From Bin5 sp022821545 (GTDB lineage Bacteria > Chloroflexota > Anaerolineae > Caldilineales > Caldilineaceae), in assembly GCA_963664085.2 (NCBI GenBank), contig CAXXLO010000002.1, positions 2,604,001-2,668,000 of the forward strand: a stretch of 64,000 nt of DNA. Direction: 5' to 3'. Both the position numbers and the translations under genes were made by a program. The notes below the pieces were generated by a model. It did not search any database. It saw nothing but the letters and a program-made list of their open reading frames with translations, and was not told the DNA's origin. Each line of letters opens with the position of its first letter. Within the stretch, counting starts at the first letter, position 1. Positions 19,304 through 28,729 of this stretch are shown in pieces.

Positions 19304-21154
19304 ATGACTCCTACGCAAACGATTCGGACAGCTGCACTCATCGCACTGCCGTTCATGTTGCTGCCCGCCGCTTACTGGCTGGCCGGCAATGCTCCGGCGC
19401 CAGCGCCCCCCGGGCTGTGGTTGCAGGGCGTGATCTGGTCTCTACGGGTCGTTTACGTGGGCGGGGCGTTCATTGGCTGGCAGGCAGGGCGGCCACAGTG
19501 GTTCTACCCCTGGCTGGGATTCGCGTCGTACGCGGCGGTGGCAGTCTTGCTCCAGTTCGCCATTCCTTTAATGGACTGGAGTTCCGGAGTCTTCGCAGCT
19601 TTTCTGGACTACGCCATCATTTCCCTGGTCTTCTCGCCTTACTTCGTGACCGCGCTCCGGGTTGGCTGGCGCAGGTCTCAGAGAGTTCTGGGCGCATATA
19701 CGGTCTTTCCCCATGCCGCACTGATCATCCCACTCTTCCAGCTTGTGGGAGGGGACGTATTTGGCCACGACTTGCGTTTTCTAACCCTTTCAGCTCTGAG
19801 CGCCGCCGCTTTTGCAGCTCTGTACTGGCGTCCTCCTACCGCGCTCTTTCGTGGAAAGAGGGAGTGGTCGCAAGCGGCCCTACTCTTTCTGGGCGTTACT
19901 GTCTCGAATCTGTTCTTTCTGCTCGGCTTCGGCTACGAGTTTGGTTTTGAAAGAGGCTTGGGCTTCTTGATATTGTTGGTCCCGCTTGCCGGCTTGGGCT
20001 GGCTGATCCTCAGCGGACCAATTCTGTTACCCCCGCTGGTCCAATGGTTGTTCAGAGTGCTAAGGGTCGAAGAGTTTATCGCCCCGTCAGTGCAATTTGG
20101 CGGTCGCGTTCTGCACCGCATTCCCGGAGCAAGAGGGAGGGTCAAAGACGAGTCAGGTCCTCTTCATTCTGAGGAGACAGGACACAGTTCCCCCAAAGGA
20201 GAAGCAAAGATGAGCGAAGAAACAGTGGCGACTACCGTTCCCGAGAATCGCCGACCGGTCGGATCGGACCTGGAACGATTCTACAAACTTTCGATCGTAG
20301 TTCTCGCGGGGCTGGCGATATTCCTTTCCGCGCTCTACGTCGGCCGCGCCGCAGTCTACAAGATTCACGAATTCGAACGCGGGCTGCACCTGCGCGGCGG
20401 CCGCTTTCTCGGCGAGCAGTCGCCAGGATGGCACGTTCAAGTCCCCCTGGTTGACACGGTAATAATTGTCAAAGTGATTGAGCGGCTCGGCTATGTCGAG
20501 CGGATTCCGGCCATGACTTCGGACAACGTCACGATGGACGTTTCCCTCCAATTTACCTACCGCGTCACCAACCCCGAGCGCTTCGCCCTCGCGGTTGACG
20601 ACCCGGAGCGTATCGTCTTCGAATTCGTGCAGGGGAGGCTGCGCGACGTGGTCAACACCAAGACGATGACCGGGGTCATGAACCAGCGCACAGAGATGAA
20701 CCTTGAGATTATGCAGGAGTTGAAGGAGAAGGAGGACCAGTACGGTGTTGAGTTCATGACGGTCCAGATCCAGAGCGCGTCGCCGCCGGCCGAGGTCTTG
20801 TCGGCAATCAAGGACCGCATGGTGGCTGCGCAGCGCCAAGAACAGGCCGAAGCCGAAGCGGCCCAGCAGCGCACGGTCGCCGACGCCCAGTTCTATGTCG
20901 CGCAGAAGGAGGCCGAGGCGCAGGCCTATCGCATCACGACCTCGGCGGCGGCGGAAGCGGAACAGATCCAACTCACAACCGAGGCACAGCAACTGGCGGT
21001 GCGCGCCATTCTCAGCGAGCTGGAAGGCAAGGGTGCGCTGGCGGAAAAGTACATCGACTATCTCATTGCCGTCGAACTGAAGGAGAACAGCAAGTGGATT
21101 CTCGGAACCGGCGGCGAGCCGATACTCGAACTGCGGCCCTCAGTGGAGGAGTAA
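19304..21154 (+). CDS. Membrane domain fused to SPFH/Band 7 protein
   Basis: 616 residues in one uninterrupted frame. Residues 1-270 hold about seven hydrophobic helices of unknown family. From about residue 303 a second protein begins: one membrane helix (SIVVLAGLAIFLSALYV), then a prohibitin/stomatin-like Band 7 domain (EFERGLHLRGGRF, then a DVSLQFTYRVTNPERF segment) and a long Ala/Glu/Gln coiled coil (about 500-570). An ATG at 20210 begins the Band 7 part and has AAAGGAG eight bases upstream, so the Band 7 protein is probably also made alone. SPFH proteins scaffold membrane microdomains. Confidence 0.75.
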   Translation: MTPTQTIRTAALIALPFMLLPAAYWLAGNAPAPAPPGLWLQGVIWSLRVVYVGGAFIGWQAGRPQWFYPWLGFASYAAVAVLLQFAIPLMDWSSGVFAAFLDYAIISLVFSPYFVTALRVGWRRSQRVLGAYTVFPHAALIIPLFQLVGGDVFGHDLRFLTLSALSAAAFAALYWRPPTALFRGKREWSQAALLFLGVTVSNLFFLLGFGYEFGFERGLGFLILLVPLAGLGWLILSGPILLPPLVQWLFRVLRVEEFIAPSVQFGGRVLHRIPGARGRVKDESGPLHSEETGHSSPKGEAKMSEETVATTVPENRRPVGSDLERFYKLSIVVLAGLAIFLSALYVGRAAVYKIHEFERGLHLRGGRFLGEQSPGWHVQVPLVDTVIIVKVIERLGYVERIPAMTSDNVTMDVSLQFTYRVTNPERFALAVDDPERIVFEFVQGRLRDVVNTKTMTGVMNQRTEMNLEIMQELKEKEDQYGVEFMTVQIQSASPPAEVLSAIKDRMVAAQRQEQAEAEAAQQRTVADAQFYVAQKEAEAQAYRITTSAAAEAEQIQLTTEAQQLAVRAILSELEGKGALAEKYIDYLIAVELKENSKWILGTGGEPILELRPSVEE

Positions 21155-21157
21155 CGC

Positions 21158-21625
21158 ATGCGCAAGATATTGCTGCTGGCAGGCGCAATCGCCGTCCTTG
21201 TGACGCTGACGCAAACGGCGCCGCGGCACCTGACCGTCTCACGGAACCATAGCGACCTCATCGCAAAACGGATCTACGCCTATCGTGACTGGCAGAGCAC
21301 CGGTGTGCGCGTCGATCCAGGGGACCTGGTCGAGATTGAAGCGGAAGGCGAGTGGCTATACACGCCCGACGAGTTCCACGGGCCCGGGGGCCATCCAGTT
21401 TTCCCCGCGGCCAGCTTCTACCCGATTTCAAGCGGGTCCGGGGGCGCGCTGATCGGGCGCATCGGCGAAGAAGGGTACCGTTTCATTGTCGGAGAACGGG
21501 TAGACATGCAGGCGCCCCAAAAGGGAATTCTCTACCTGCGCATCAATGACGATATCCTGAGCGACAACGACGGCTGGGTCGCCGTCCGCATTGACGTCAC
21601 CGAAACTGAAGATTCTCTCCCATGA
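21158..21625 (+). CDS. Secreted PA-IL (LecA)-like protein
   Basis: 155-residue protein with an N-terminal hydrophobic segment (signal peptide or anchor). The remainder looks like the PA-IL galactophilic lectin fold: WQSTGVRVDPGDLVEIEAEGEW, GALIGRIGEEGYRFIVG and LYLRINDDILSDNDGWVAVRI, the last containing Asp/Asn residues like those that bind Ca2+ and sugar. It begins 3 bp after the Band 7 gene stop and is surely co-translated with it. Sugar binding outside the cell is an inference. Confidence 0.65.
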   Translation: MRKILLLAGAIAVLVTLTQTAPRHLTVSRNHSDLIAKRIYAYRDWQSTGVRVDPGDLVEIEAEGEWLYTPDEFHGPGGHPVFPAASFYPISSGSGGALIGRIGEEGYRFIVGERVDMQAPQKGILYLRINDDILSDNDGWVAVRIDVTETEDSLP

Positions 21626-21667
21626 AAGAGGGCACTCAAGGAGAAAAAGAAGAGGAGTGGGACGATC

Positions 21668-22390
21668 TCATTCTTCGTCATCCCCGTAGCTATGGCCGGC
21701 GAGAATCGCCCGCACCTCCGCCGCGCTGGAGGCATTCTGCATCCGGCCGATGCGCTCCTCTTCATGGGCCAGCAGCTTCTTGACGTTGCGGAGGACGTCC
21801 TCCATTTTGTCAGCCGGGAACTTGCAGGCGCCGTTTTCATCCATATGCACGATTTCGCCCGGCGCGACGTCCATGCCGCGGATGTGGACCGGCACATTGA
21901 CAGATTGCACGGCCATGGCTCCATGTCCGGGCGTGACGCCGCTGAGCAGATACTGGAAGCCCATCGGCCGGATCTCGTCGATATCTCTCGACGGTCCGTT
22001 CGAGATGCAGCCGACACAGCCGACCGCCTGCATCGCGGCCGTCATGTTGCCGCCGGCCAGCCCCACTTTGCCCGCGATTTCGGGGGGAAACTTTTGCTCC
22101 AGGACCAGGATCGTGGGCTTCGGCGAGGCGTCCAGCGCCTCGAGCACGTCCGTAAATCCGACGCGCGAAAAGTTGGGATCGGGCAGTCCGTAGACGCATG
22201 TGACCGCGTAACCGGCCAGCGCGCCCAACTCCGGATACATGCAGCGAATGGTTTCGTCCGTATACCAGTTTTCCGTCCAGGGGTTGTAAAGGCCCAGGCA
22301 GAGCGGATCTTCAGGGTAGGTGGCAACTACGTTGGTGATGGACGGCGTATCGACCGTCTTCAGCTCTTCCAGGATCGCTTGGGAGTTCAT
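21668..22390 (-). CDS. RraA family protein (HMG aldolase-like)
   Basis: 240-residue RraA/DlpA/HMG aldolase family protein. The motif GCVGCISNGPSRDIDEI corresponds to the conserved G-x-x-D-G-x-x-R-D region; here the usual Asp-Gly is Asn-Gly, while the Arg-Asp is kept. Members either bind RNase E or catalyse retro-aldol/decarboxylation of 4-carboxy-4-hydroxy-2-oxo acids; in this metabolic context the latter seems likelier. It is the last gene of a long minus-strand run beginning near 30 kb. Confidence 0.82.
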   Translation of the reverse strand: MNSQAILEELKTVDTPSITNVVATYPEDPLCLGLYNPWTENWYTDETIRCMYPELGALAGYAVTCVYGLPDPNFSRVGFTDVLEALDASPKPTILVLEQKFPPEIAGKVGLAGGNMTAAMQAVGCVGCISNGPSRDIDEIRPMGFQYLLSGVTPGHGAMAVQSVNVPVHIRGMDVAPGEIVHMDENGACKFPADKMEDVLRNVKKLLAHEEERIGRMQNASSAAEVRAILAGHSYGDDEE

Positions 22391-22420
22391 TCAGTATTCC
22401 TTGTGTGGTAGGTCCGGGCT

Positions 22421-23635
22421 CTATTCTGATTTGCTGCGTCTGGAACCATAAGTCTGTACAAATTCGCAGATCCGCTCCATCGCCGGTTTGAGGACGTCCA
22501 TGTCCGGCGCGTAACAGATCCGGATCGATCCTTCGCCGCCGTTGCCGAACGCGCTTCCCGGCGCCACGGCCACTCGTTTCGTGCGCAGTAGATCGAGGGC
22601 AAATTGGTATGAGTCGTCCACGGCTTCAAGCTGCGGAAAGAGATAGAAGGCCCCTTCGGGCTCCGGCAGATTGACGCCGGGAACCGTTTGCAGCATCCGG
22701 GCACAAAAGTCCCGCCGCTCCTGAAACTCTTCCACCATGGCCGCGATATCGTCCTCACCGTGGGCAATCGCCGCTTCACCGCCGCGCTGGATCATCGTCG
22801 GCGCGTGCGAAACGATGAACTCGTTGAGCTGGGCAGCCTTTCTTACGAAATCTCCCCGGCTCACCATCCAACCGAGCCGCCAGCCCGTCATGCAGTAGGT
22901 CTTGGAAAAGGAGTTGACGACAATGACGGCGTCTTCGCGCGAACAGAGTTTCAGGATCGAGGGCGCAAGCTGCCCTGAACCGACGCCGGCTTCGCCCCGA
23001 TCGCCGTAATAGATGCGCTCGTAGACTTCGTCAGTCAGCAGCCACAGCCCGTGTTGGCGCGCGAAATCCAGCAACATCCGCTGTTCAGCGACCGTCGCGG
23101 TCCAGCCCAGGGGATTGGAGGGTGAAGCGTACAGGAGCAGGCGCGTGCGCGGCGTCAGGGCGTCCTGCATAGCGTCGACGTCGGGGGTAAAGCGCTGCCC
23201 CGCGCGCGCCATGGGCACTTCCACGGCACGTGCGCCGAACATCTCGATCATCGCCGAGCCGTTGGGCCAGTTCGGGCTGAGCACAATTGCCTCGTCGCCC
23301 GGATCGATGACGCACTTGATCGCCAGGTTCAGCGCCTGCACGCCCCCGGAAGTGACCTGAATCTCCGCGGGGTCGATCTCTACTGCGTGCAGCCTTGCTA
23401 TCAGGTTGGCGATTGCAAGGCGCAGCGAGGGCAGCCCCTGGTTGGGGGAGTAGTATGTCCAACCCTCTTGCGCCGCCCGGTTCACCGCATCAATCACGTA
23501 GGGCGGCGTGGGCAAGGTTGATTCGCCGAACTGCAGGGAAAGCACGTCCTCCATGCCGAATGCCACGTCGGCCAGCGCCCGTATACGGGAGACAGGGACG
23601 CGCTCTGCCGAGGGCGCGAAAGAAGGTGATGGCAT
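22421..23635 (-). CDS. Class I/II pyridoxal-phosphate aminotransferase
   Basis: 404-residue fold-type I aminotransferase, aspartate aminotransferase-like subgroup. Visible marks are YSPNQGLPSLR, TSGGVQALNLAI, LLTDEVYERIYYG (Asp/Tyr for PLP) and SFSKTYCMTGWRLGW, where the Lys forms the Schiff base. The amino donor cannot be told. It lies between RraA and a small unknown gene on the same strand. Confidence 0.9.
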   Translation of the reverse strand: MPSPSFAPSAERVPVSRIRALADVAFGMEDVLSLQFGESTLPTPPYVIDAVNRAAQEGWTYYSPNQGLPSLRLAIANLIARLHAVEIDPAEIQVTSGGVQALNLAIKCVIDPGDEAIVLSPNWPNGSAMIEMFGARAVEVPMARAGQRFTPDVDAMQDALTPRTRLLLYASPSNPLGWTATVAEQRMLLDFARQHGLWLLTDEVYERIYYGDRGEAGVGSGQLAPSILKLCSREDAVIVVNSFSKTYCMTGWRLGWMVSRGDFVRKAAQLNEFIVSHAPTMIQRGGEAAIAHGEDDIAAMVEEFQERRDFCARMLQTVPGVNLPEPEGAFYLFPQLEAVDDSYQFALDLLRTKRVAVAPGSAFGNGGEGSIRICYAPDMDVLKPAMERICEFVQTYGSRRSKSE

Positions 23636-23713
23636 GAGGGGTGAGGCGATCCTTTCCGACCCGAACAGGGCTGCAGTTGCGGAGAGACCGGCTTGCAGGC
23701 TCGCGGGCAGCGG

Positions 23714-24007
23714 CTATTCCTGCAGCAGGGCGCGGGCGATCTCCTCCCACTCTTGCGGCAGGGGGGCGCTGCTCGCAGGCTTTTGCGCGCGGCGATACCA
23801 GTGCTCGGCGTTCGGGATATCGCCCTCCACGCGGTGCAGATAGGCATGCACCCACGCCGATCCGTTGCCGTCCGGTTGATCCTGCAAAAGGACGTGGGCG
23901 CCTTCCCAGTCGTCGCCCGCTTCCATCCACAGCGCACGCAGCGGAGCGCTCACATTGTCGGGCGGCGCCTCGTTTGAAAGGCTGGCCTTGAATTCGTCAA
24001 ATGTCAT
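23714..24007 (-). CDS. Small conserved protein of unknown function
   Basis: 97-residue acidic, Trp-rich protein with LWMEAGDDWEGAH, SAWVHAYLHRVEGD and AEHWYRRAQKP segments, a pattern seen in small bacterial hypothetical proteins that look like single TPR-type helical pairs. GAGGAG six bases upstream supports the ATG at 24007 over a TTG at 24025. No function is assigned. Confidence 0.75.
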   Translation of the reverse strand: MTFDEFKASLSNEAPPDNVSAPLRALWMEAGDDWEGAHVLLQDQPDGNGSAWVHAYLHRVEGDIPNAEHWYRRAQKPASSAPLPQEWEEIARALLQE

Positions 24008-24058
24008 CGTTGGCTCCTCGTTCAATTGGCTGCTCGCCAGTTTCCGGATGCGCTGCCT

Positions 24059-24439
24059 CTACTCGGGGACGACCGCGATGCAATCGACTTCAATCATAAT
24101 GTTCGGCAGCTGGCAGCCGACCGTCGTGCGGGCCGGATAAGGCTTGGTGACATACTGCTCGTAGACCTCATTCATCACGGCAAAGTCGTTCAGGTCGGCC
24201 AGAAAGACACCGACCTTCGTTACGTGTTCCCAGGAAGTTCCCGCGGCTTCCAGGAGGATCGTCAGATTGTCGAATACGCGCGTCGCCTGCTCACGAAATC
24301 CGCCCTCGACCCGTTGGCCGGTTGCCGGATCCAGGGGACCCTGCCCCGCGATGTACGCGACCGGCCCGTCAGCTACGATGCCCTGCGAATAGATGCCGGC
24401 GGGCGGCGCGCCCTTTTCGGTGTATACTTCCTTGCGCAT
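24059..24439 (-). CDS. RidA family protein
   Basis: 126-residue RidA/YjgF protein. Unlike the copy at 12.5 kb it retains the canonical end ARTTVGCQLPNIMIEVDCIAV, with the Arg that binds the substrate carboxylate, so imine deaminase activity is likely. AYIAGQGPLDPATG is the usual dimer/trimer strand. Such proteins often accompany PLP enzymes, consistent with the aminotransferase nearby. Confidence 0.9.
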   Translation of the reverse strand: MRKEVYTEKGAPPAGIYSQGIVADGPVAYIAGQGPLDPATGQRVEGGFREQATRVFDNLTILLEAAGTSWEHVTKVGVFLADLNDFAVMNEVYEQYVTKPYPARTTVGCQLPNIMIEVDCIAVVPE

Positions 24440-24512
24440 TTCTGCTGTCTCCCGTTGTTTTCGACTGCGTGAAAATAGTAGAGAATCGGCCTATTCACAT
24501 GATTGCGTTGTT

Positions 24513-25037
24513 TTATTTGGGCTGCGCGTTCTGAATTCTCGCCGGCCACCGGCTCTTGATATAGGCCAAAACGGCCCAGATTTCGGAATCGTCAAGCTGG
24601 TCGCCGAAACCGATCATATTGCTCCGGTATCCCCTGCCAACGAAGGCTTCCGTTCCAATCTTGGTTATTTCAAACAGCTGCTCGTCGGGGTGATGCCAGG
24701 TGTGACCGGTCTCATCGTGGGGAGGGGCTGGCAGAAATCCGTTCTCATCTCGTATTTTCCAGTTTGGCTGCCCTTCAAGCTCTGCGCCGTGGCAGGAGGC
24801 GCATTGCTGCTGGTAGAGAATCTCCCCCAGCGCAACCAATTGAGGATTGGAAGCATCGGCGCCGTCTACAGGCCCCTCAAGCTGCGGAAGACTGACCTCG
24901 GTCGGCGTTGCCGTAACTTCCACAGTCGGGGTTGCGCTCGACAACGCCTGCCCGCTTTCTCTTCGGCCGGGCGTCCCGCAAGCCAACAGAGTGAGGGTAA
25001 ACGCAAGGGCCAGGAGCGTAGTCGTCCTGCGCTTCAT
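24513..25037 (-). CDS. Lipoprotein cytochrome c
   Basis: 174-residue exported protein. A signal peptide with lipobox LLAC (Cys at about residue 20) is followed by a low-complexity Thr/Val linker and one class I cytochrome c domain with CASCH as the haem site; a Met ligand is plausible in RSNMIGFGDQL. It is probably an electron carrier anchored outside the membrane. It starts 3 bp after the dipeptidase stop. Confidence 0.85.
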   Translation of the reverse strand: MKRRTTTLLALAFTLTLLACGTPGRRESGQALSSATPTVEVTATPTEVSLPQLEGPVDGADASNPQLVALGEILYQQQCASCHGAELEGQPNWKIRDENGFLPAPPHDETGHTWHHPDEQLFEITKIGTEAFVGRGYRSNMIGFGDQLDDSEIWAVLAYIKSRWPARIQNAQPK

Positions 25038-25040
25038 TCT

Positions 25041-26111
25041 CTAATCCTTTAACGCCTCCCGCAGGAGCCGCAGCCAGTTCCCATGACAGATCGCGGCTAT
25101 GTCATCCTCAGCGTAGCCGTTGCCGCGCAGCAACTCCGGGATCCGCTGCAGATCGGCGATCGTGTCGAGGTCGGCAGGCGACTGCTCGCGGCCGAAACCG
25201 CCGTCGAGATCGGTCCCGATGGCGATGTTTTGGGCATTGCCCGCCAGTTCGCATATGTGATCAACGTGGGGCACTAAGTCTTCCAGCAAGATATCGTAGT
25301 TCCACTGCTGGCCGCCGCGCCACTTCGTCGACATCATCCAGACGTCCATCGCCATGCCGACTACGCCGCCCCGCTCGATGATAGCGCGCAGTTGTTCGTC
25401 GCTGAATTGCCGCTGGTGCGGGACGATCGCGCGGCAATTGTTGTGGCTGGCCAGAACCGGGCCATTGTAGATCTCCAGCGCCTCCCAGAACGATTCATCT
25501 GACAGATGCGTCAGGTCCAGCATGATCCCCAACCGCTCCATCTCCCGCAGCAGCTCCGGTCCCATCTCGCCCAGTCCCAGTTCAGTCCCTGTGCCGCCTG
25601 CGTAGCGGTTGGGCCCGTAATGGGACGGGCCGATTGCCCGCAACCCCGCCTCGTACCAGAACTCAACATGTTCCGGCGAAAGGATCGGATCGGCCCCCTC
25701 CATCGACAGCACAAACCCGAGCGGCGGCTCCTCGCCACCCGCGTCCTCCCATTCCGTCCATGCAGTCCAGTGCCCGTCCAGCTCGGTCCCGGTCGTGATG
25801 ACACGCACGATCCCCAGCTCTTCCAACGCCCGGTAGTACGCCAAGTGACCCTGTGCCATCGCGCTGGCCTGGGTGGGATGATCGTAGTCGATGTTCGGGG
25901 CGGGGCGTCCTGTCGAACGCGCGATCGCGGTAGCAAAACTGAGCGCGACGCGGCCGCTTCGCATCTCCGGGAAGGCGACCGTGCCGTACCCCTGTCCCTT
26001 ACCGCTGTTCTTCTGCTCAGTCGTCCGAATCGTATAGACCGAACGCGTCAGGTCCCGGTTGCCCTGCAGCGCGTTCATCGCCAGATCGAGGTGGGCGTCA
26101 ATGAGAAGCAT
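25041..26111 (-). CDS. Membrane dipeptidase (M19 family)
   Basis: 356-residue zinc dipeptidase. Metal-site motifs are IDAHLDLAM near the N-terminus, LDLTHLSDESFWEAL, PVLASHNNCRAI and IGTDLDGGFGREQ near the C-terminus. The ATG at 26111 is preferred (TGGAG just upstream and similarity starts there); a TTG at 26159 would add 16 residues. It has no signal peptide despite the family name, so it is cytoplasmic. Other M19 members hydrolyse D- or L-dipeptides. Confidence 0.9.
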   Translation of the reverse strand: MLLIDAHLDLAMNALQGNRDLTRSVYTIRTTEQKNSGKGQGYGTVAFPEMRSGRVALSFATAIARSTGRPAPNIDYDHPTQASAMAQGHLAYYRALEELGIVRVITTGTELDGHWTAWTEWEDAGGEEPPLGFVLSMEGADPILSPEHVEFWYEAGLRAIGPSHYGPNRYAGGTGTELGLGEMGPELLREMERLGIMLDLTHLSDESFWEALEIYNGPVLASHNNCRAIVPHQRQFSDEQLRAIIERGGVVGMAMDVWMMSTKWRGGQQWNYDILLEDLVPHVDHICELAGNAQNIAIGTDLDGGFGREQSPADLDTIADLQRIPELLRGNGYAEDDIAAICHGNWLRLLREALKD

Positions 26112-26200
26112 GGAGGACTCCAGGGAGTGCGACTGTCTGAACGGATGCAGATGTTTCAAATGGGGGGCGGCGGGACATTGCAGACGGCGTCAACATCCTG

Positions 26201-27097
26201 CTACATAGCCGGAATCTGCAGCTGTCTCTCGACCTGCAAACTGGCGCTGTCTACCACGGTGACCCCGTTTTCGCCGCCGACGTAGATGCTGCCGTCCACT
26301 TCCAGCATGCAGAGTGCAGGCGCGCTGCCTGTAACCGGAGTCCAGTCAGCGCCGTCCTGCGAACTCCACAACTGCGTGTCATCGCTCAGGAGCCATTTAA
26401 CCGAATCGCCGCCGCCGTTCGCCAGGGCAACGAGCGAGTTCACCTGTTCCGGCGCGCCATTCACGGCGGCAAAAGAGCGGCCCCCGTCCGTGGACCGCCA
26501 AAGTCCGCCTTCCTCCGTTCCCGCCAGGACCTGCCCGCTGCAATGCACATCAGGCGCCACCGCGACAGTCTGGTAGGCAGCGTCAGCGGAGGTGCTGCGC
26601 TTCCACCCCAGCCCGGCATTGGGCGAACGGTAGATGCCTTCCTCCGTCCCCGCAAACACGACCTGCCAGCGGGGCCACGCGTCCTCCTCCATCGGCGGCG
26701 CCCACGCAAGCGTCAGAACGGTAAGGTTACGCAGTCCAAAGTTGCTGGGCATCCAGCGGAGGCCCCGATCGCGAGTGCGAAGCACGCCGTCACCCTCGCT
26801 GCCGGCCAGGATAACACCCGAGTCGTCGTAGTCCGGCGATGAAGCAAAAGTGAGCACGGCTGACTCCGCGCCCTCCTGCCAGGCCGCCTGCCACTGTTCG
26901 GCGCTGTCCAGGAGATAGGCCACGCCAAAGGGGGCGCCGCCGGTGAAAATGCGGTCCCCCAGACTGCAGGCCGCGGTCAACCTTTCCTGGGGCTGGGGCG
27001 TTGGCGTCAACTCCTCCTCGCCAACGGCAAACAGGCCATACGGGCCGGCGGCCCATATGCTTCCTTCATGTTCTGATAGGGAGAGAATGATCGACAT
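26201..27097 (-). CDS. Cytoplasmic Asp-box beta-propeller protein
   Basis: 298-residue repeat protein. Four Asp-box (BNR-like) turns are seen: RTRDRGLRW, RSPNAGLGW, RSTDGGRSF and SSQDGADW, spaced about 45-55 residues, giving a propeller similar in style to Ycf48 or sialidase-like proteins. There is no signal peptide. It starts 3 bp after the stop of the GroEL paralogue, so the two are translationally coupled and may act together. No function is known. Confidence 0.72.
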   Translation of the reverse strand: MSIILSLSEHEGSIWAAGPYGLFAVGEEELTPTPQPQERLTAACSLGDRIFTGGAPFGVAYLLDSAEQWQAAWQEGAESAVLTFASSPDYDDSGVILAGSEGDGVLRTRDRGLRWMPSNFGLRNLTVLTLAWAPPMEEDAWPRWQVVFAGTEEGIYRSPNAGLGWKRSTSADAAYQTVAVAPDVHCSGQVLAGTEEGGLWRSTDGGRSFAAVNGAPEQVNSLVALANGGGDSVKWLLSDDTQLWSSQDGADWTPVTGSAPALCMLEVDGSIYVGGENGVTVVDSASLQVERQLQIPAM

Positions 27098-27100
27098 CGT

Positions 27101-28729
27101 TTACGGTTCCATGCTTTCTGTTGGTTCGCGGTGGAATACGATGGTGTTGGTGCCCAGCGCCATCAACGCCCCGCTGACGGCCGTTTCCAGCACCGCGGTC
27201 TGCACGCCCGTGACGTCGACCAGGCCGGTTTCGCGAGCATTGACAAGCTGCTTTTTGACGACATCATAGGCATAGGCCGGGCCGGCTTCCTCCAGCCGGA
27301 TGGCGGCCACCGAAGGAGATTCAATGCCCGCGTTGTGGACGATTTGCAGGAAAGGCGCGTTCAGAGAATCGTACAGCACTTTGACGCCAACGTTCTCCTC
27401 ACCGTCCATCTCGAGTTTGTCCAGCGCATTGCGGGCATGGACGAACGCTGCGCCGCCGCCAGGAATAATCCCGGTTCTGTGCGCCTGCGAAACGGCCGTA
27501 AGCGCCCGCTCCGAAAGCCCCGAAACAATATCCCGCTCATGCTTGAGATTGGTGCCCACCTTGAGCACGCCCATGCCGCCCGTGAGCGCAGCAATGCGGT
27601 TGATGATGTCGTCGCGTTCATCATCGTCAACCCGCAGGCCCTCAAGCCGGGCGCGCAACTGGTCGACCGTCTCCTGCATCTCGGAAATGCGGCTCTGATA
27701 GGGCTGCAGCTGCATCATCTTGCGGTCAACCTGGACGCGCATCGCTTCGCCCAGATCGGCCTCATTGGCATTGGCCGCGTAGGCGAAATAGTTGCGGCCG
27801 AGGATATTGGCTCCCGTCAGCGTCGTCAGGTCCTGGAAAGCCATTCGTCGCGGGTCGCCGATCTCCTTCATCTGGATGCCGAGAATCGAAATCTTCTTCT
27901 TTTCCTCGGTCTGGTTGCGCACCATGACATGGAGCGCCTCCTCCTTGATATGGGAGGCGATAATGACAAGAGATTTCTTGCCCATCTTCATCGCCGCCTC
28001 GATCAGGGCAACCGTTTCAGCCGCCTCCGAGAGCGTGTCATCGACCAGGGCAATCGTGGAATCCCCGTAGATGGCCCATTTGCGAATCGGGTCAGTGTAC
28101 AGGTGGAAACTGGCGATCTCGGCCTTGTAGTTGGCGCCGGCATGATATTCACGCGCCAGAAAAGGAGCGACAAACTTTTCCACCGAAACGCGCGCGTCCG
28201 GTCCCAGCAGGTAGCTCAGTTCGCCGATCGTGGCAGCCAGGTCCCGGTCTTTGACAACGGTCAGGGCCACCACCGCGAGGTCGTCTTCGGTTTCGACCGG
28301 CGCGGCCATTTCAGTCAGTTCCCGGCAAATGGCCGCAGAGGCCGCCTGCAGACCGATCTCCAACTCCCGGTAACCGATACCGGCCGTCAGCATTTTCAAG
28401 GACTGGCGGTAGATCTCCCGCGTCAGGAGGGCCGTGGCCGTCCCGCCGTCACCTACTTTTCCGGCAATCCGCCAAACGATGTGACGCATCAACATCGCGC
28501 CGACATCCACTTTCGGGTCTCCCAGGCTGAGGATACGGCGGACTGCAGTCGCCGCGTCGTCCAGCAGCTCCGGCCCGCGCGTGCCGTCCCGCTCATGCAC
28601 GACATGCCCGCCGACCGGTCCAAGGGTGGGCGCCAGCAGGTCGGCAATGCTGTTGATGCCTTCGCTCAGACTCTCATGGGTCTCTTCCGGGCCGGCGACC
28701 GCGGCCCTGTAGTTTTTGATGCGTTCCAA
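27101..28729 (-). CDS. Divergent GroEL/Cpn60 paralogue
   Basis: 542-residue group I-like chaperonin. The equatorial ATP site is partly kept: the LAPTLGPVGGHVV segment, Asp 58 (GroEL Asp52) and GDGGTAT with Asp 94 (Asp87). The C-terminal hinge and GIIPGGGAAFVHA are present, but the residue equivalent to GroEL Asp398, needed for hydrolysis, is Arg 408. The Gly-Gly-Met tail of GroEL is missing. The start is TTG with GAGGTG upstream. There is no groES beside it; a beta-propeller gene follows after 3 bp. It is probably a specialised chaperonin or ATP-binding scaffold, not the housekeeping GroEL. Confidence 0.85.
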   Translation of the reverse strand: MERIKNYRAAVAGPEETHESLSEGINSIADLLAPTLGPVGGHVVHERDGTRGPELLDDAATAVRRILSLGDPKVDVGAMLMRHIVWRIAGKVGDGGTATALLTREIYRQSLKMLTAGIGYRELEIGLQAASAAICRELTEMAAPVETEDDLAVVALTVVKDRDLAATIGELSYLLGPDARVSVEKFVAPFLAREYHAGANYKAEIASFHLYTDPIRKWAIYGDSTIALVDDTLSEAAETVALIEAAMKMGKKSLVIIASHIKEEALHVMVRNQTEEKKKISILGIQMKEIGDPRRMAFQDLTTLTGANILGRNYFAYAANANEADLGEAMRVQVDRKMMQLQPYQSRISEMQETVDQLRARLEGLRVDDDERDDIINRIAALTGGMGVLKVGTNLKHERDIVSGLSERALTAVSQAHRTGIIPGGGAAFVHARNALDKLEMDGEENVGVKVLYDSLNAPFLQIVHNAGIESPSVAAIRLEEAGPAYAYDVVKKQLVNARETGLVDVTGVQTAVLETAVSGALMALGTNTIVFHREPTESMEP

